Origin: Phialocephala subalpina
Taxonomy: Eukaryota; Ascomycota; Leotiomycetes; Helotiales; Mollisiaceae
Assembly: GCA_900073065.1 (NCBI GenBank)
Contig: FJOG01000008.1
Coordinates: 225,631-289,630, forward strand
Direction: 5' to 3'
DNA length: 64,000 nucleotides
Shown here piece after piece: positions 24,792 to 36,335 of this stretch (the stretch's first letter is position 1; each line of letters opens with the position of its first letter). Below the pieces are notes generated by a model. It made no database searches, was not told the origin of the DNA, and saw nothing but the letters and a program-made list of their open reading frames with translations. Both the position numbers and the translations under genes were made by a program.

Positions 24792-25886
24792 TTACATCGT
24801 TCCGAATGGCCCCAAGATACCATAATCGATCCGCAGACTCTCAACAAGCAGCCCTGCATTCTCGAACTCGAAAACATCCGCTGCTCCCAATCTGCTGAGC
24901 CATTTCTCATTGGTCTTGTTCGCACAGAACTGTGCCAATGTATCGAGATACACCTTGAAATTGGCCCACATATTGTGCGGATTCTTCTCTGACACTGGTC
25001 CAAGCAGAGCTGCAACTCCTATGGTGGAATCGTTGGTTGCACTGCCGTTGACTGCCAGCTCGCAGCTGTGTTTCAAGTCATGGATATACTCTTGCTGGAT
25101 GAGCACATCGGTCCTGTTACCCGATCGGCCGAGGTGACTTCCAATATAGGGGTCGAAGTCATACTCCAATATCTGGTCGTGAGCATGGAAGAATGCGGGG
25201 GCATTCTTGGTTTGTCCAAGCAGGGCAAATGGGACCCAGTCGGGAAACACGACGTCGATTAGGATGAGGATTTTCTGGGCTGGAGCGTAGATGAAAATGT
25301 TTCCGCTCAAGTGAACCTCTCCTTTGTACGCCAATTCCAGAGTTTGGTTCCCAACGCACAGCTTGTACGTGTCAGTGAAAGTCTCCTTTGGAAGTGGCCG
25401 ATTTGAGTCAGGCGTCATGAGCAAGTGTCGCGCCGTCTCGATATGAGCTATGGTCTTCACTTCGTCTCCGAAAATCCAGACCCCGCCGATATGGTCTGCG
25501 TGATAGTGGCTGTAGATTAAATAGGTGATCTTTATCGATGTTATGTTTCGGATGGCATAGAGCATGAGATGTCCGATCGTTGGTGGGCAATCTACAGCTA
25601 TGACCCCCTCGTTGGAGATTAGGAAGAAAGTTAGAGCGAGATTAGTGTCATTCGTTGAGCGTGTTGGACTCTATCGACCTTGGTAGGAACCGTCTGTAAC
25701 CATATAAGCCCCTTTTCCAAATGCTTGAACAGCATATCCTCCAGGTCCAAGCGGAAGTCCTACAGCTGTGGGTGGAAGAGGAGCAAATTGAGGTGCTGTA
25801 TCAACTGGGCTTCGTCCATGGAGGAGACCGCATGCTAGCGTGCGGGCAGCAAGAACGAGAACAGTTGCGATTGAATTGAGGTGCAT
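24792..25886 (-). pseudogene. Secreted metallo-beta-lactamase-fold hydrolase, one nonsense codon
   Basis: One intronless frame of 365 codons starts at 25886 with a signal-peptide-like N-terminus (MHLNSIATVLVLAARTLACG). Metal ligands of the fold are kept: SHYHADH (HxHxDH), the His of GEVHLSGN, the Asp of LILIDVVF and the His of YIGSHLGR. The frame is interrupted only by TAG at 25671-25673 (codon 72); the sequence either side is continuous and in frame, and no GT-AG intron spanning the stop restores it. Without the stop it would be an extracellular zinc hydrolase of unknown substrate. It could be a recent loss, an assembly error or a readthrough case. Its neighbours include a monooxygenase pseudogene and a shortened transporter gene. 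Confidence 0.75.
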
Positions 25887-26438
25887 TTTGACTACTTCTG
25901 CTGGGCGGATGGATATGCAAGTACAGATATACTTGCAACATCTCGCATCACGTTGTGGGGAATCATGTTCTTAAATATCCCATCTCTGCTCACAATGCTC
26001 ATTAAATTTCAGTTCATTTTTCACTTCCAAACCCTTCCGAAGCAGGCTCACTTCTGCCATCTCCTGTGCTTTACCCAATTACGGATCTGAATGTATCCAG
26101 AATGGGAAGTTGCTCTCGCTTCTGTGTTTACGCGTGCCTTCCCCCCAGAGCTTTTTTGGCTGGTTCGTCGCCAAGTGCATCGTCGGTTGCCGAAGCCTGG
26201 CAGCCCTTTGCGGGGTTGGCTGCAAGCCACTCCCGATTACCAAGCTGACAGCATCATCTTTTTAAGATCATGTATTGTCCGCATATTCAACTCCATATTC
26301 ATAATTCCACATCGTACAGGCATCCTAGTCACATACATCATGTCCAATTTGAAACCTCTGGTTTTGCAATGGCTTTGATTTCATTTTCCATCACGTCCTA
26401 TCACGTGTATGAGAGCAAAGTGCTTACTCCCGACCATG
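25887..26438. other. Intergenic between MBL and monooxygenase
   Basis: Probably the promoter of the MBL-fold gene plus the 3' flank of the monooxygenase pseudogene. No gene seen. Confidence 0.4.
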
Positions 26439-27794
26439 CTAAGCTGCACCTTTTCTCAACAGCGTATAATAGTTCTCTGGCCTTGGAACATCCAAGTTCT
26501 CTCTAAGCGTCTTCCCTTCATATTCTGATCGAAACAAGCCCCGGCGCTGGAGCTCAGGGATGATATGCTCAGCAAACTCGCGAAGCCCATCTATCACCAG
26601 CGGCTGGATGACTGCAAACCCGTCGGTAGCCTCAGCCTCTATCCACGCTTGGAGGTCATCAGCGATAGACTGGGTTGTACCAATCAACAGACGATGCCCA
26701 AGCCCGACGGAACAGCGCTCAGCCGTCTGCCTGAGGGTAAGATTGTTTAGTTTTGGCAAACGAGGCAATGGCAGCGGCTCTTCCCGTCGACCTGAACGAC
26801 CCAGCATCTCGGTCGTAGTCTTGCGGGAACGGGGCATCGAGATCAACTTCCCCGATCACAAATCCCATACCGAGATTGTGGACTGCGACTTCGATAGGCC
26901 AGAGGTCGGACACTTCCCTAAGCTTCCGCTCAGCTTCTTCCTGCGTCTCGCCCCAAACCACGGCCACATCCGTCAAAATAAGCAAACCATCGGGCTTCCG
27001 TCCAGCAGCCACCGTATGGCTCTTATACGTGTGGTACGTCTTCTGCCCATCTTCGATCGAATAGTTGGCGCAGTAGATAATGTCCGCATTCGCGCCTCCG
27101 AAAGCCATGCCTTCGGCTGAGGTGCCCGCTTGCGCAATTACCGGATGGCCCTGGATAGGTTGCTCGACACGCAGAGGTTGCTCAGCTCTGTACAATCCAT
27201 TATCGATGTTCGGGGCGTGGACTTTATCGGATCAACGTAAATGCCACTCTCCTTGTCACGCAGCAACGCATCATCTTCAAAGCTATCCCAAAGCCGCTTC
27301 ACGACATCAAGAAACAGTTGTGCGCGCTTGTACTTGGCTACACTATCTTTCTCCTCTTCCTTCGGCACTCTCAGGTTAAGCGAACCCGGCCCAGGCGTGG
27401 TAACAACATTCCACCCTCCTCTCCCATGACTGATATGATCCAAACTCGCCAGCTGCCTCGCAACAAGATTCGGCTCATTGTCACTCACGCTGACCGTATA
27501 TACGAGTCCAATATGCTCAGTTCTTGTTGCAATGGCTGAGAACAGCGTCACGGGCTCGAAGGCGCTCACGATCCAGAAACGTTTAGTTACGTCGTCGATG
27601 TTTGATCCGGCACCGTCTGCTAGGAAGAGAGTGTCGAACTTGGCCTTTTCTGCTAGTTAGGCGTACTAGATGTAGTAGTCTATATCGAAACTTTAGTGGT
27701 AATTGATATCTAAGCGTCGCCAGATTTGGGTGGTGCGGCCGGTGTAGATGAATGCCGCAAGGTGTAGCTTCTTCTGCTTGTTTTTGTCTGTCAT
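26439..27794 (-). pseudogene. NtaA/SnaA/DszA-type flavin monooxygenase, multiply disrupted
   Basis: ATG at 27794 opens with MTDKNKQKKLHLAAF, typical of the FMN-dependent NtaA/SnaA/DszA monooxygenases (luciferase-like fold). Family blocks follow: EKAKFDTLFLADG, ASLDHISHGRGGWNVVTT, QGHPVIAQAGTS and, at the end, GLREFAEHIIPELQRRGLFR. The frame is broken by TAA (27693-27695), TAG (27666-27668) and TAA (27657-27659), all explicable as C to T changes in CAA/CAG or as similar transitions, plus a one-base loss near 27200-27215 and a second frameshift near 26740-26760. No intron fits these points. The family is mainly bacterial with scattered fungal members and acts on small N- or S-containing compounds. 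It is divergent from the transporter at 28379. Confidence 0.88.
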
Positions 27795-28378
27795 GTGGTC
27801 GAATTTTCGTTTCATTGGGATAGTGGGATCGTGGTTTAGCGTTTGATGGTGATGGACTTGAGATGGAAGCTCTATAAGAGAGGTTTTGCCAAGAGCCGTG
27901 GAGGGGTAGAGGGGTTGAGATGTCGACATAACCCTACCAGAAGACACAATCCTGCAGGAACCTTATTCCCGTACAAACTCCCACTGAAAGGAATAAATCA
28001 TATCCAGTTCCTCTCCAGGTATGCCCCCATCCTGATCGATTGATAAGACTGATATCTATCGGATTTAACGGACTATAGTGTTTTGAGGAGAGGCTGTAGC
28101 GATGCTCAATTTCTATTCGACATGCACGCGGCACGCCATACAGCCAAGAGATTGACGTATCGATTTCAAAAAAGTTCCAACTAAGTTCCAGCCCACTCTT
28201 GCATTGCGTCTTTTCGATCCTTGGGACACAATGGAGAGATCCTTGGGATGAAGCCGGATAGTGCTGCCGTGAATTTTCTTAAAGCTTATTAAAATAACGT
28301 TTCAACTACCCATCTGGCAGAGACCTCTCCTGCAATCCCAGCGACTGTCCCTGAAGAGTCTTCGAAGACATTGCAATC
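27795..28378. promoter_or_regulatory. Divergent intergenic region
   Basis: This 584-bp gap separates the starts of the monooxygenase pseudogene and the transporter gene, so it should hold both promoters. No binding site was recognised with confidence. Confidence 0.4.
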
Positions 28379-29981
28379 ATGAGTACCTCAATCGCCACCG
28401 TCCTCGGTGACAACAACAGGTTCAACGGCGCAAGCATCGCTTCAATCCCCAAAGAGAGTCCCGATGTTACTGTCCTTGATGAAGAAACACTTGATCTGAA
28501 GGACAATCTACAATCGGATCCGGATGCGAGGGAATCTTTCCTAGCAGAGTTCTCGGCCAAGGAATCAAAAGCTATTCTGAACAAGGTTGACAGACGCTTC
28601 TTCATCCTGATCGGACTCATGTTCTTGATAAAAAATGTGTGTACTACCTACCACTCTTATCGATACAAGATATGATGGCTGATGAAACGTGGAACATAGA
28701 TGGACTCCGGCAAACTCGCATCTTTTTCTTTTGGGGAGTAGTCACAATGTGTTGCGCGGCCGTGAAAACAGGTCCTCAACTCCTTGCCTGTCGTTTTCTA
28801 ATCGGGTGAGTGAACTCCAACTCCTCTCATACTTTTGCTCACACCGCACGCAGTATGGCCGAAGCAGGCATGTTTCCCGGCGTAATTACACATCTGGCTT
28901 ACTGGTATCGCACCGGCGAATTCAGTCGTCCTATGGTCTGGTTCTTCGCAATCTCAAATCTCGCCGGCATCGTCGGCTCACTCCTTTGTTACGGGATCAG
29001 CTACATGAACGGTCTCCAAGGCTTGTCCGCATGGCGATGGGTCTTCCTCATTGAAGGCATCCTCACAATAATCCTCAGTGGTTTCATCTTCTGGATTTTA
29101 CCAGACCTCCCGAAGTCTCCCCGCAGCAAATCGTGGCTCACGGAACGAGAGCAGAAGTTCATCGAGACACGACTTCCTCTAAACGCTCCTGTTACGGGTG
29201 ATAAGAATTTTGATTGGAAGGAGGCGTGGCACGCGTTCCGAAGTCCTAGTGTCTATGGATTTATGCTGTGTCAGACTTTCATGAATCTCGCTTTAGCCGC
29301 GTTCAATTGGTACCTTCCGACCATTATTACGAACTTTGGCTTCGTAGGTTTGCCGAGAAATCAGTTGTTGAATATTCCGCCTATTGGCGCGGGGATTCTT
29401 GGCATTATTTTCAGTTCTTGGTTTCAAAGTCGGGGTTTTGTCGTGAGACCGGCATATATCAAGTAAATTAAACGTTCCTGTAAATTTTTGGAAAGTTCAG
29501 ACTGACCGGACACAGTTCAATGGTATTGGGAAACGTCATCTTCCTCGTCGTTCTCGCCTACGCTCCCGGTTCAAAAGCCAAGTACGTCGCTTGCATCTTC
29601 ACAAATTTATTCTCAGCTTCCTTCTATCCTCCGTATTGGTCATGGCGAGCAGGGTATCTCTCAGGCGCTACGGGAGCTGCGTTTGCGATAGGATTGCAGA
29701 GTGCTGTTTCTAACATAGGATCTGTCGTAAGCCCGCAATTCTTCCAGTCTAAATGGGCGTACGATGGATACCGGAACAGTTGGATCATCTGCATCGTTTT
29801 GGTTGTGTGTGCTCAATTGGCGAATCTGTATACTTGGCGGCTTACCCGGAAGGTGGAACGTCAGGTGTTGCGGGTCAGGCGTGAGGTTCTCAGGGCTAAG
29901 AAGGCGGGTCGTGAGTATAACGGTCGCGACGATGTTGATGCTCTTGGAGATGATAACATCAAGAATCGCAGATTATGGTAA
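28379..29981 (+). CDS. ACS/allantoate-permease-type MFS transporter, internal segment missing
   Basis: Suggested exons are 28379-28640, 28700-28805, 28854-29462 and 29516-29981 (480 aa). Family blocks: VDRRFFILIGLMFLIKN (segment 1), RIFFFWGVV, GMAEAGMFPGVITHLAYWY, GLSAWRWVFLIEGI and a central FDWKEAWHAF loop. Relatives such as Dal5-type anion:cation symporters have about 60 more residues (the IDxxN loop, segment 2 and start of segment 3) between FLIKN and the RIF block; here only a 59-bp gap separates them. The exon-1 donor that keeps the frame (GTACTA at 28641) is weaker than the GTGTGT at 28637, which would shift it. So the gene is probably shortened by deletion and may be non-functional. 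Divergent from the monooxygenase. Confidence 0.7.
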
Positions 29982-30380
29982 CTGGTATCAAGAGGAGGAA
30001 GTTGAGGGAAAGGGATATGGGGGAAGGGGATATGAGGAAAGAGGAGCGTTAGAGGTTTTCGAAAAACTCCTGCTCCCGCACCTCTGCTCAAGTGAGCTAA
30101 TTTTTGCTCGGATATTCAGTCGCATTTATCACATTTCAGGATTTGCATTTGCACGATTATTTTGCAATGACCTTTCATTCATTGATTTTCTATCTAACCT
30201 TTTCCACCTCGCGTCATGCTTCACGCATATTACCCGGAATCCCTAGCTGTATCCCCCCAGTAATCTCTTTATCTTCCTCGGGCAACGTCCACCCAGAATC
30301 CCTATGTACACTCCATCATTCCCTCCCCTCTAAGGTGACACCCCTACCTTCCGGACACCCCCCCCCCCCTATCGGACACT
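29982..30380. other. 3' flank ending in a poly-C tract
   Basis: No gene. A C12 run (30358-30369) stands at the border of the AT island that follows. Confidence 0.5.
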
Positions 30381-30946
30381 TTTTATAATTGAGTTTTATT
30401 CAACCAAAAATTCATATAATTATAAAAGCTTTTTTATTTTATGTTTTTGATATATAAAAGTATAATTTATTAAAATTTAAAGTTATTTTAAAAACATTTC
30501 AACAAATAATATTTATTTTTATAACTTTTTAAGAATTTTCATATATTTACGAATTAAATTAAAATAAATTAATAAAAGAATTCGAGAAAAATAGCTAAAT
30601 ATACTTTATATCAAGAGAAATTCGTATGCAATATATAAGAATTTTTTATTAATAATAATAAAAGTTTAATTAAAAATTATTAAAAATTCATATTAAAAAA
30701 ACTTAAAATTAAAATTAAAAAATAGCTATTAATAGAAATCTTAATACATTGCAAATCTGAACCTGCATTAGTATTAGATATTTTTTCAAGAAAGAATTAG
30801 CTTTTTTTATTCATATTTGCAAAAGTTATTTGTAAATTTGTAATATTTAAAAATTTATATATAAATTACATATAAATTGAAAATTTCGATTTTCGAAGTT
30901 TAATTACTTAATAAGTAAAAATAAAATTCCCAAAAAAAAGAGTGGA
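30381..30946. repeat. AT-rich island, probable RIP remnant
   Basis: Nearly pure A+T up to the assembly gap; it may continue inside the gap. Confidence 0.7.
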
Positions 30947-31603
30947 NNNNNNNNNNNNNNNNNNNNNNNNNNNNNNNNNNNNNNNNNNNNNNNNNNNNNN
31001 NNNNNNNNNNNNNNNNNNNNNNNNNNNNNNNNNNNNNNNNNNNNNNNNNNNNNNNNNNNNNNNNNNNNNNNNNNNNNNNNNNNNNNNNNNNNNNNNNNNN
31101 NNNNNNNNNNNNNNNNNNNNNNNNNNNNNNNNNNNNNNNNNNNNNNNNNNNNNNNNNNNNNNNNNNNNNNNNNNNNNNNNNNNNNNNNNNNNNNNNNNNN
31201 NNNNNNNNNNNNNNNNNNNNNNNNNNNNNNNNNNNNNNNNNNNNNNNNNNNNNNNNNNNNNNNNNNNNNNNNNNNNNNNNNNNNNNNNNNNNNNNNNNNN
31301 NNNNNNNNNNNNNNNNNNNNNNNNNNNNNNNNNNNNNNNNNNNNNNNNNNNNNNNNNNNNNNNNNNNNNNNNNNNNNNNNNNNNNNNNNNNNNNNNNNNN
31401 NNNNNNNNNNNNNNNNNNNNNNNNNNNNNNNNNNNNNNNNNNNNNNNNNNNNNNNNNNNNNNNNNNNNNNNNNNNNNNNNNNNNNNNNNNNNNNNNNNNN
31501 NNNNNNNNNNNNNNNNNNNNNNNNNNNNNNNNNNNNNNNNNNNNNNNNNNNNNNNNNNNNNNNNNNNNNNNNNNNNNNNNNNNNNNNNNNNNNNNNNNNN
31601 NNN
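30947..31603. other. Assembly gap (657 N)
   Basis: Undetermined bases. Any open frame through this stretch is meaningless. Confidence 0.99.
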
Positions 31604-31659
31604 CTCCTCCATCACTCACTTCCTGTCACACAAACACCACTTGATCTCTATCTCAGACA

Positions 31660-31836
31660 CTACTGGACCACACAAGTACGATGCGCGCGACATCTCGAAC
31701 ATCTCAAGTTCGAAGTAACCGGAACATTGACACGACGAGGACAGAAGCGAGATGACTGTCCTCCCCGATGGCGGCAACGACGGACTTTCTTGCGGGTGTG
31801 GCCGCAGCGGTGGGTGATGACGCGAAAGAGACACAT
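31660..31836 (-). CDS. Small Cys/His-rich protein 1, 58 aa
   Basis: A 58-residue basic protein starting MCLFRVITHRCGH with ordered metal-ligand-like residues: C2, H9, C11, H13, C21, H23, C32, then a CSRCRAHRTC block. It aligns with the gene at 32203-32385 (MC, CGH, CR.R.G.S.R.CP.R), which supports both being real. A small zinc-binding protein is plausible but inferred; I know no function for such proteins. It ends close to an assembly gap, so a further 3' exon cannot be excluded. Confidence 0.5.
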   Translation of the reverse strand: MCLFRVITHRCGHTRKKVRRCRHRGGQSSRFCPRRVNVPVTSNLRCSRCRAHRTCVVQ

Positions 31837-32202
31837 CTTGGGGATGGTGTTGCTTGCTTGGTGGCTGGTTGCTGTGAGTTGTGAGTTCTGGGGATTGTGA
31901 GTTGGTTTGCTTGCTGTGGGTTGGGGGGAGGCTTTGTGGGGGAAGTTTGGGGAAGAAAGGAAATATTTTGGAGGAGAGGAGAGGGGAGGTCATGCAGGTT
32001 TGGATCTTCTGTTATATCTGTCAAGAACAGATATCCTGTTTAAAGGCTGTTTGTTCTGCTTTTGGACAACTTGAAGCTATTCACACTTTCGTGTTTCGAT
32101 TTGGGGAAGTTGTATTACTATTCATTGTTTATCTCTTTGAGCTCTATTTTCCTACTGTTCTATTATTCTCATCATCGAGAACAAAGACATTATTTCTCAA
32201 CC

Positions 32203-32385
32203 TTACAGCACAACACAACAAGCAAACTCCTGACCACGAGAGCCACCGCACTCCTTGCGGGAGTGTCGGCTACTCTCATTCCGATAGGGACAATGTCGAG
32301 GCGAGTGTCCATCTCGATACCGGCATTTCTGCGTGTTCATCAAGACGTGCCCACAGCTGTAATATACTCTGTGAAGTTCACACAT
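32203..32385 (-). CDS. Small Cys/His-rich protein 2, 60 aa
   Basis: Starts MCELHRVYYSCGH and contains CRYRDGHSPRHCPYR, then a second Cys cluster. Start 32385 was chosen because it aligns with Met1 of the neighbouring paralogue; the frame is also open to 32484 (33 extra residues). The last codons overlap a good splice donor (CT|GTAAGG near 32208), so the true C-terminus may be on another exon. Tandem duplicate of 31660-31836 on the same strand, 366 bp apart. Function unknown. Confidence 0.5.
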   Translation of the reverse strand: MCELHRVYYSCGHVLMNTQKCRYRDGHSPRHCPYRNESSRHSRKECGGSRGQEFACCVVL

Positions 32386-34929
32386 CTTGATGCTGGCTTT
32401 GGAATTTGTTATTGATGCGCTGTTGGTCTGAGGAACTGTGTTAGCGAAAAATATTGGAGTTGGGTATGGGATGCTGAAGTTCAAGCTTCAGTCAGGATTT
32501 CCATCCTCATGCTACTTGTACTGGGATATCTTACACTGTTCAGGGAGTAGAAGCAAGAAAGCAGTCCTTCAAGATCCCTCCTTTTCGTCGCAAAGCTCGG
32601 AAGCACACTGTTCCCTCGCGGCACAGCAACCCATCGTAACGTCCAATGTTCCAGCAATTTTTGGGACTTCGTGACACCAAATTACTCTTTCGTATGGTCA
32701 AAACAATCCTTTGATGTAAACCTATCGATGGCGAGCCCTCCAGTTCAATGGCATTTTGGAAGACAAAGACTTTTATCTTGACATTGTCTTTGACAAAGCA
32801 AGACAATGACGGTGTTCCATTTCATCTGATGGTTCGAGGTCATGCAAGAATGTCAACAGCATCGAAGAACAATGGTAAAGTGATACTGATCATGGAAAGA
32901 GAGAGTTTCATCTATGATGTTGAGTTTGCATGAGAAGTTGTATCATTGATCAAGTCTATAGTAAACTCTACAGCACACGAGGACCGGACCCACACTCACC
33001 TCCCCTGCTGTCCCAAAGCCCCCTGCCCAGCTTGTCGACCATCTACCACCATCCTGTTCCATGAATCGATCGTCGTCATCCTGGATAGTTGAGAGCTTTT
33101 AGTTTCGCTAGACTCCGGTGAGCCTAGGTACTTACGCCCTCCGCCAACGTGAAGGCATCTCTCGAGAAGGGCTACCTGTCACAAAGTTAGCCAGTGTTCA
33201 CTAAAGGGGCAACTTACGGGTAAGGCTGAAGACATTCTAGCCGGCGAGACTGTGTTGTTAGATCTGGAACTGCGCTAAAATTAGTAGGACGAAGGCGTGG
33301 GTCTTATTGCACGCTGTGCTACCATCACATCCTTGCCCTCCAACCAGCAGTATCCAGACACCAAATCCAACAAACAGTTACCCCCACCTCCTACAAGATC
33401 CTTCCCCCTCACGGCAATGGTCGAGGGAGCCACCCAAGCCACTGGCGGAAGGAGAAGTCTTGTAACAGTTGATAGTACCAGCTAGAATGTCGAGACACAG
33501 TGTGAAGTGGAACCATTTCCCAGGTGATTCCGAAATGAATGTGGTTTTGTGCCTAACGAGCGTTTTTGAGATAGAGAAAGAAGTGTTACCGAAGTAGAGG
33601 AGTTTGATTCACCCGCAAGAAATGTTGATGTAATGAACAGTAGTGCGCGAAGACTCTTCTCCCAAAAGATCTTCAATGAATGTGACAGATGTGCGCGGAT
33701 GATAGAGAGTTACCAAAGTGCCCATCTTTGGCTCTCGAACGAAAGACTGAAGTTGGAATTCGATAGCGACAGGATGTCAGTCGAAACCGAACATGAAGCA
33801 GGGAGCCCACCCCCGAAGGAATGAATGAAGTTGAACGTGAGTAGCGAATTGGACGCCGGTCGAAGCCGACAAGAGAAGCGACAGAACCAGCACAAAGTAC
33901 CGGAAGAAACCATAATCGGGACGAGTATGTAAGGATGGTTGATGTAATGAGCCGTGGTTCGAGTAGGACAATAAGCGTTGCCAATGCCTATTTCCTGAGA
34001 GAATGTGGTCAACGAGGGACAAAGGTTGAAGTGACAGGATGAATCCAAGCTTGGTGCCACAAGACAAGGAGTCCGAGAGCGAAAGTGGGTAAAGATCGCA
34101 ATGTGCCGAAGCGAAAATGTTTAAGAAGGATTCAGAAACGTGCCAATGAATCTGATCCAAGAGAATGAATTGGTACGAAGCTCCTCAGCTGCAAGGTAAA
34201 GACTGGAGTTGCCTGCAAAGAAGAATAGAGTCAGACATTTGCCAGATGCTGACGCCAGAGGTGACAGTCGAAGAGAATGTTGGATAGCGATCGGAATTAC
34301 TGATGAACAGCGGCATGGGACGTACTGAAGACCAGTACAAGAGCCAGCAGCTGCCACTGACTTGAGCGAATGGGTGCCGTGATGGCGAAATGTCGAAAGT
34401 ATTTGAAAGAATGGATAGGCGTCAAGTCCACTGCCCCGGACTGACAACTGAGAAACGAATGTGAGGTCGCAAATGAGTGTGAATGAGGTGGAGTGGCTCC
34501 CAGGAGTGTGGCCTTAGGCTGATAACCTCTGGGTCACGCATGCCATGCCAGACATACGGACCGGGAGGAATGCGAAGCACCAACAGCTCCGACCATCGAC
34601 TTACAATCACCAGTGCAACCGCGTTCCACGCCGGGATACCAACAGCCCCCGGGGAAATGCGATGCGCCACCGTGTCTGAAGGAGGTAAGAATGCTGATTT
34701 TTTGTGTTTTTTGTTTTTCGAGTTTTTTTGGTGAAGTTTGGTGATTTTCTGGAAGAATGAGTGACTGAAATCGAAAGTAACGCTATGGTCCAACCGAGAG
34801 GTGGATCGAGGAGATAAGAATAGTCGCTGTGGCCGTCCATGAGGCCGAACCGTGTATATGTGTGTAGCTCCATAAGAGACAGGCATGAACAGCAGTAGAA
34901 TAGTCGTGAGAGTGAAGGACATGGACAGA
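32386..34929. other. Long region without a supported gene
   Basis: About 2.5 kb. Several short overlapping frames occur on both strands. One minus frame (34922-34422) opens with a hydrophobic stretch but has no family features and may lie in the 3' UTR of the next gene. Nothing here could be supported as coding. Confidence 0.4.
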
Positions 34930-36335
34930 TCAACTGTTCAGGAGTTCGTAGAGTTCTGCTGCTCGTTCAGGATACTGAGCGTACAACCAAAGTATGTTGG
35001 CTACGACACCATTGCGTAAGTATGCGCAGGTGTCTGGATAGTGATGATGCTGGGTGTTGGGGCAGACATCCTGATCATCATCTTGTCCATCATCGTCGAG
35101 TGCTGGTGAATAGCGTGTAAGTCTGGCAGTCGACTCCATGCAGGCAGAACACCAGACACTGACTTGTTGAGGACGGTACCGGATTCGACTCGTTCCTCTT
35201 GCGGCGGCTTTGGCACAAGCTTGGCAGCTAGAGGGTGGCATCGAGTCGTATCCGGGACGGACAGGGCTGTCATGGTCAGGCGGAGGCCATCGGATCTGCT
35301 GCTCGGTTTGGCCAACCAAAGCGTAGATTCCCGGATGGACAGGTCCGCGAGACCGGGCGTGAATACTGGGCTCGGAGATCTCGGCATCGAAGGATGGAAT
35401 GAATGTGTTCGGAGCTGAGTCCGGTTGGTATGTTCGAATGCCGTGAAGATTCCAGCCGCCATATTCTACGAAGTGGACAGCTTTCCTCTCGACCGCTGCG
35501 GATGTCTTCAGGCCTGTTGATGTCGGAGTCAGTAAAATTTACTATAGTAAAGAGTTCGTCAGGAAATACTAGGGTAACTTACAAGACCGAAGAGCAGGCA
35601 ATTGAGGTGCAACGGCGAGAGGAGCAATTGAAAGCTGAGCCAACGACTCATCGAGTTGTGCAAGGTCGACGGCAGGCCTCTTCTTGATCTGAAGAGGCTG
35701 GATTGGACTGACTTTGCGAGAATTCGATGGAGTCGGGCGAGCAGACGAGACCGGTGATGTCTTCTCTCGGGCGCGAGAAACTCTGGAAACGTGGGCGTTG
35801 ATTGACTTCTCTCGACGGTCAAGACGAGATGTCAATGATGAAGTATCCGACGTCGCAGAAGGAACTCGAGAGGTGGGTCGAGAGATGGATCGAGAAAGGG
35901 TCGTCGCAGGCTTTGGCGTAGGCTTCTTGAAGGCGGTTGAGGTCTTGTAAGTCGCTTGGGCATCGCGGGTCTTACGAAGCTGCAGGCGCAAAAATTAGCG
36001 ACATGCGACAGCGACGATGACCTTGCGACCATGTGATAATGTGCCCAGCGCAATAGAAGAAGAATGGAGCTACTTACACGCTCAACATGAGCAAGAATAC
36101 TAGACTCGGTCTTCTTGGGCATAGAAGCCAGTCGGTGGTTGACAGATCTGTCGAAACGAGTGGCAGTTGCGACCGCTGGGATGGCGACGACAACAGAAGG
36201 AAGAACGTGCTGGGAGCGCACAGGAACAGGAATGCGAGAATGATTGCTCGAGGATGCGCGAGCTGTGATTGTCTGAGCACTAAGGTTGGCGAGGCCGAAG
36301 ATGCTCGTGAACTTAATACGCTGGCAAAAAGACAT
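34930..36335 (-). CDS. Hypothetical protein, 412 aa, three exons
   Basis: Exons 36335-36078, 35979-35583 and 35513-34930, joined by canonical introns (98 bp and 69 bp, both with GTAAGT donors), keep frame throughout. The N-terminal half is basic and Ser/Thr/Pro-rich (SRSISRPTSRVPSATSDTSS), as in disordered proteins. The C-terminal half has paired cysteines (SCQAC, VWCSAC, VCPNT, DTCAYL) that could bind metal, ending in a helix-like ILWLYAQYPERAAELYELL. No family recognised and no signal or membrane segment. The consistent splicing supports a real gene. Confidence 0.7.

Noticed and set aside
30900..31718. Long open frames through the first run of N
   Set aside because: They consist of undetermined bases and carry no coding information.
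34422..34922. Minus frame of 166 codons with a hydrophobic start
   Set aside because: It lies directly behind the stop of the three-exon gene, has no recognisable domain and contains low-complexity Lys/Asn runs; more likely 3' UTR.
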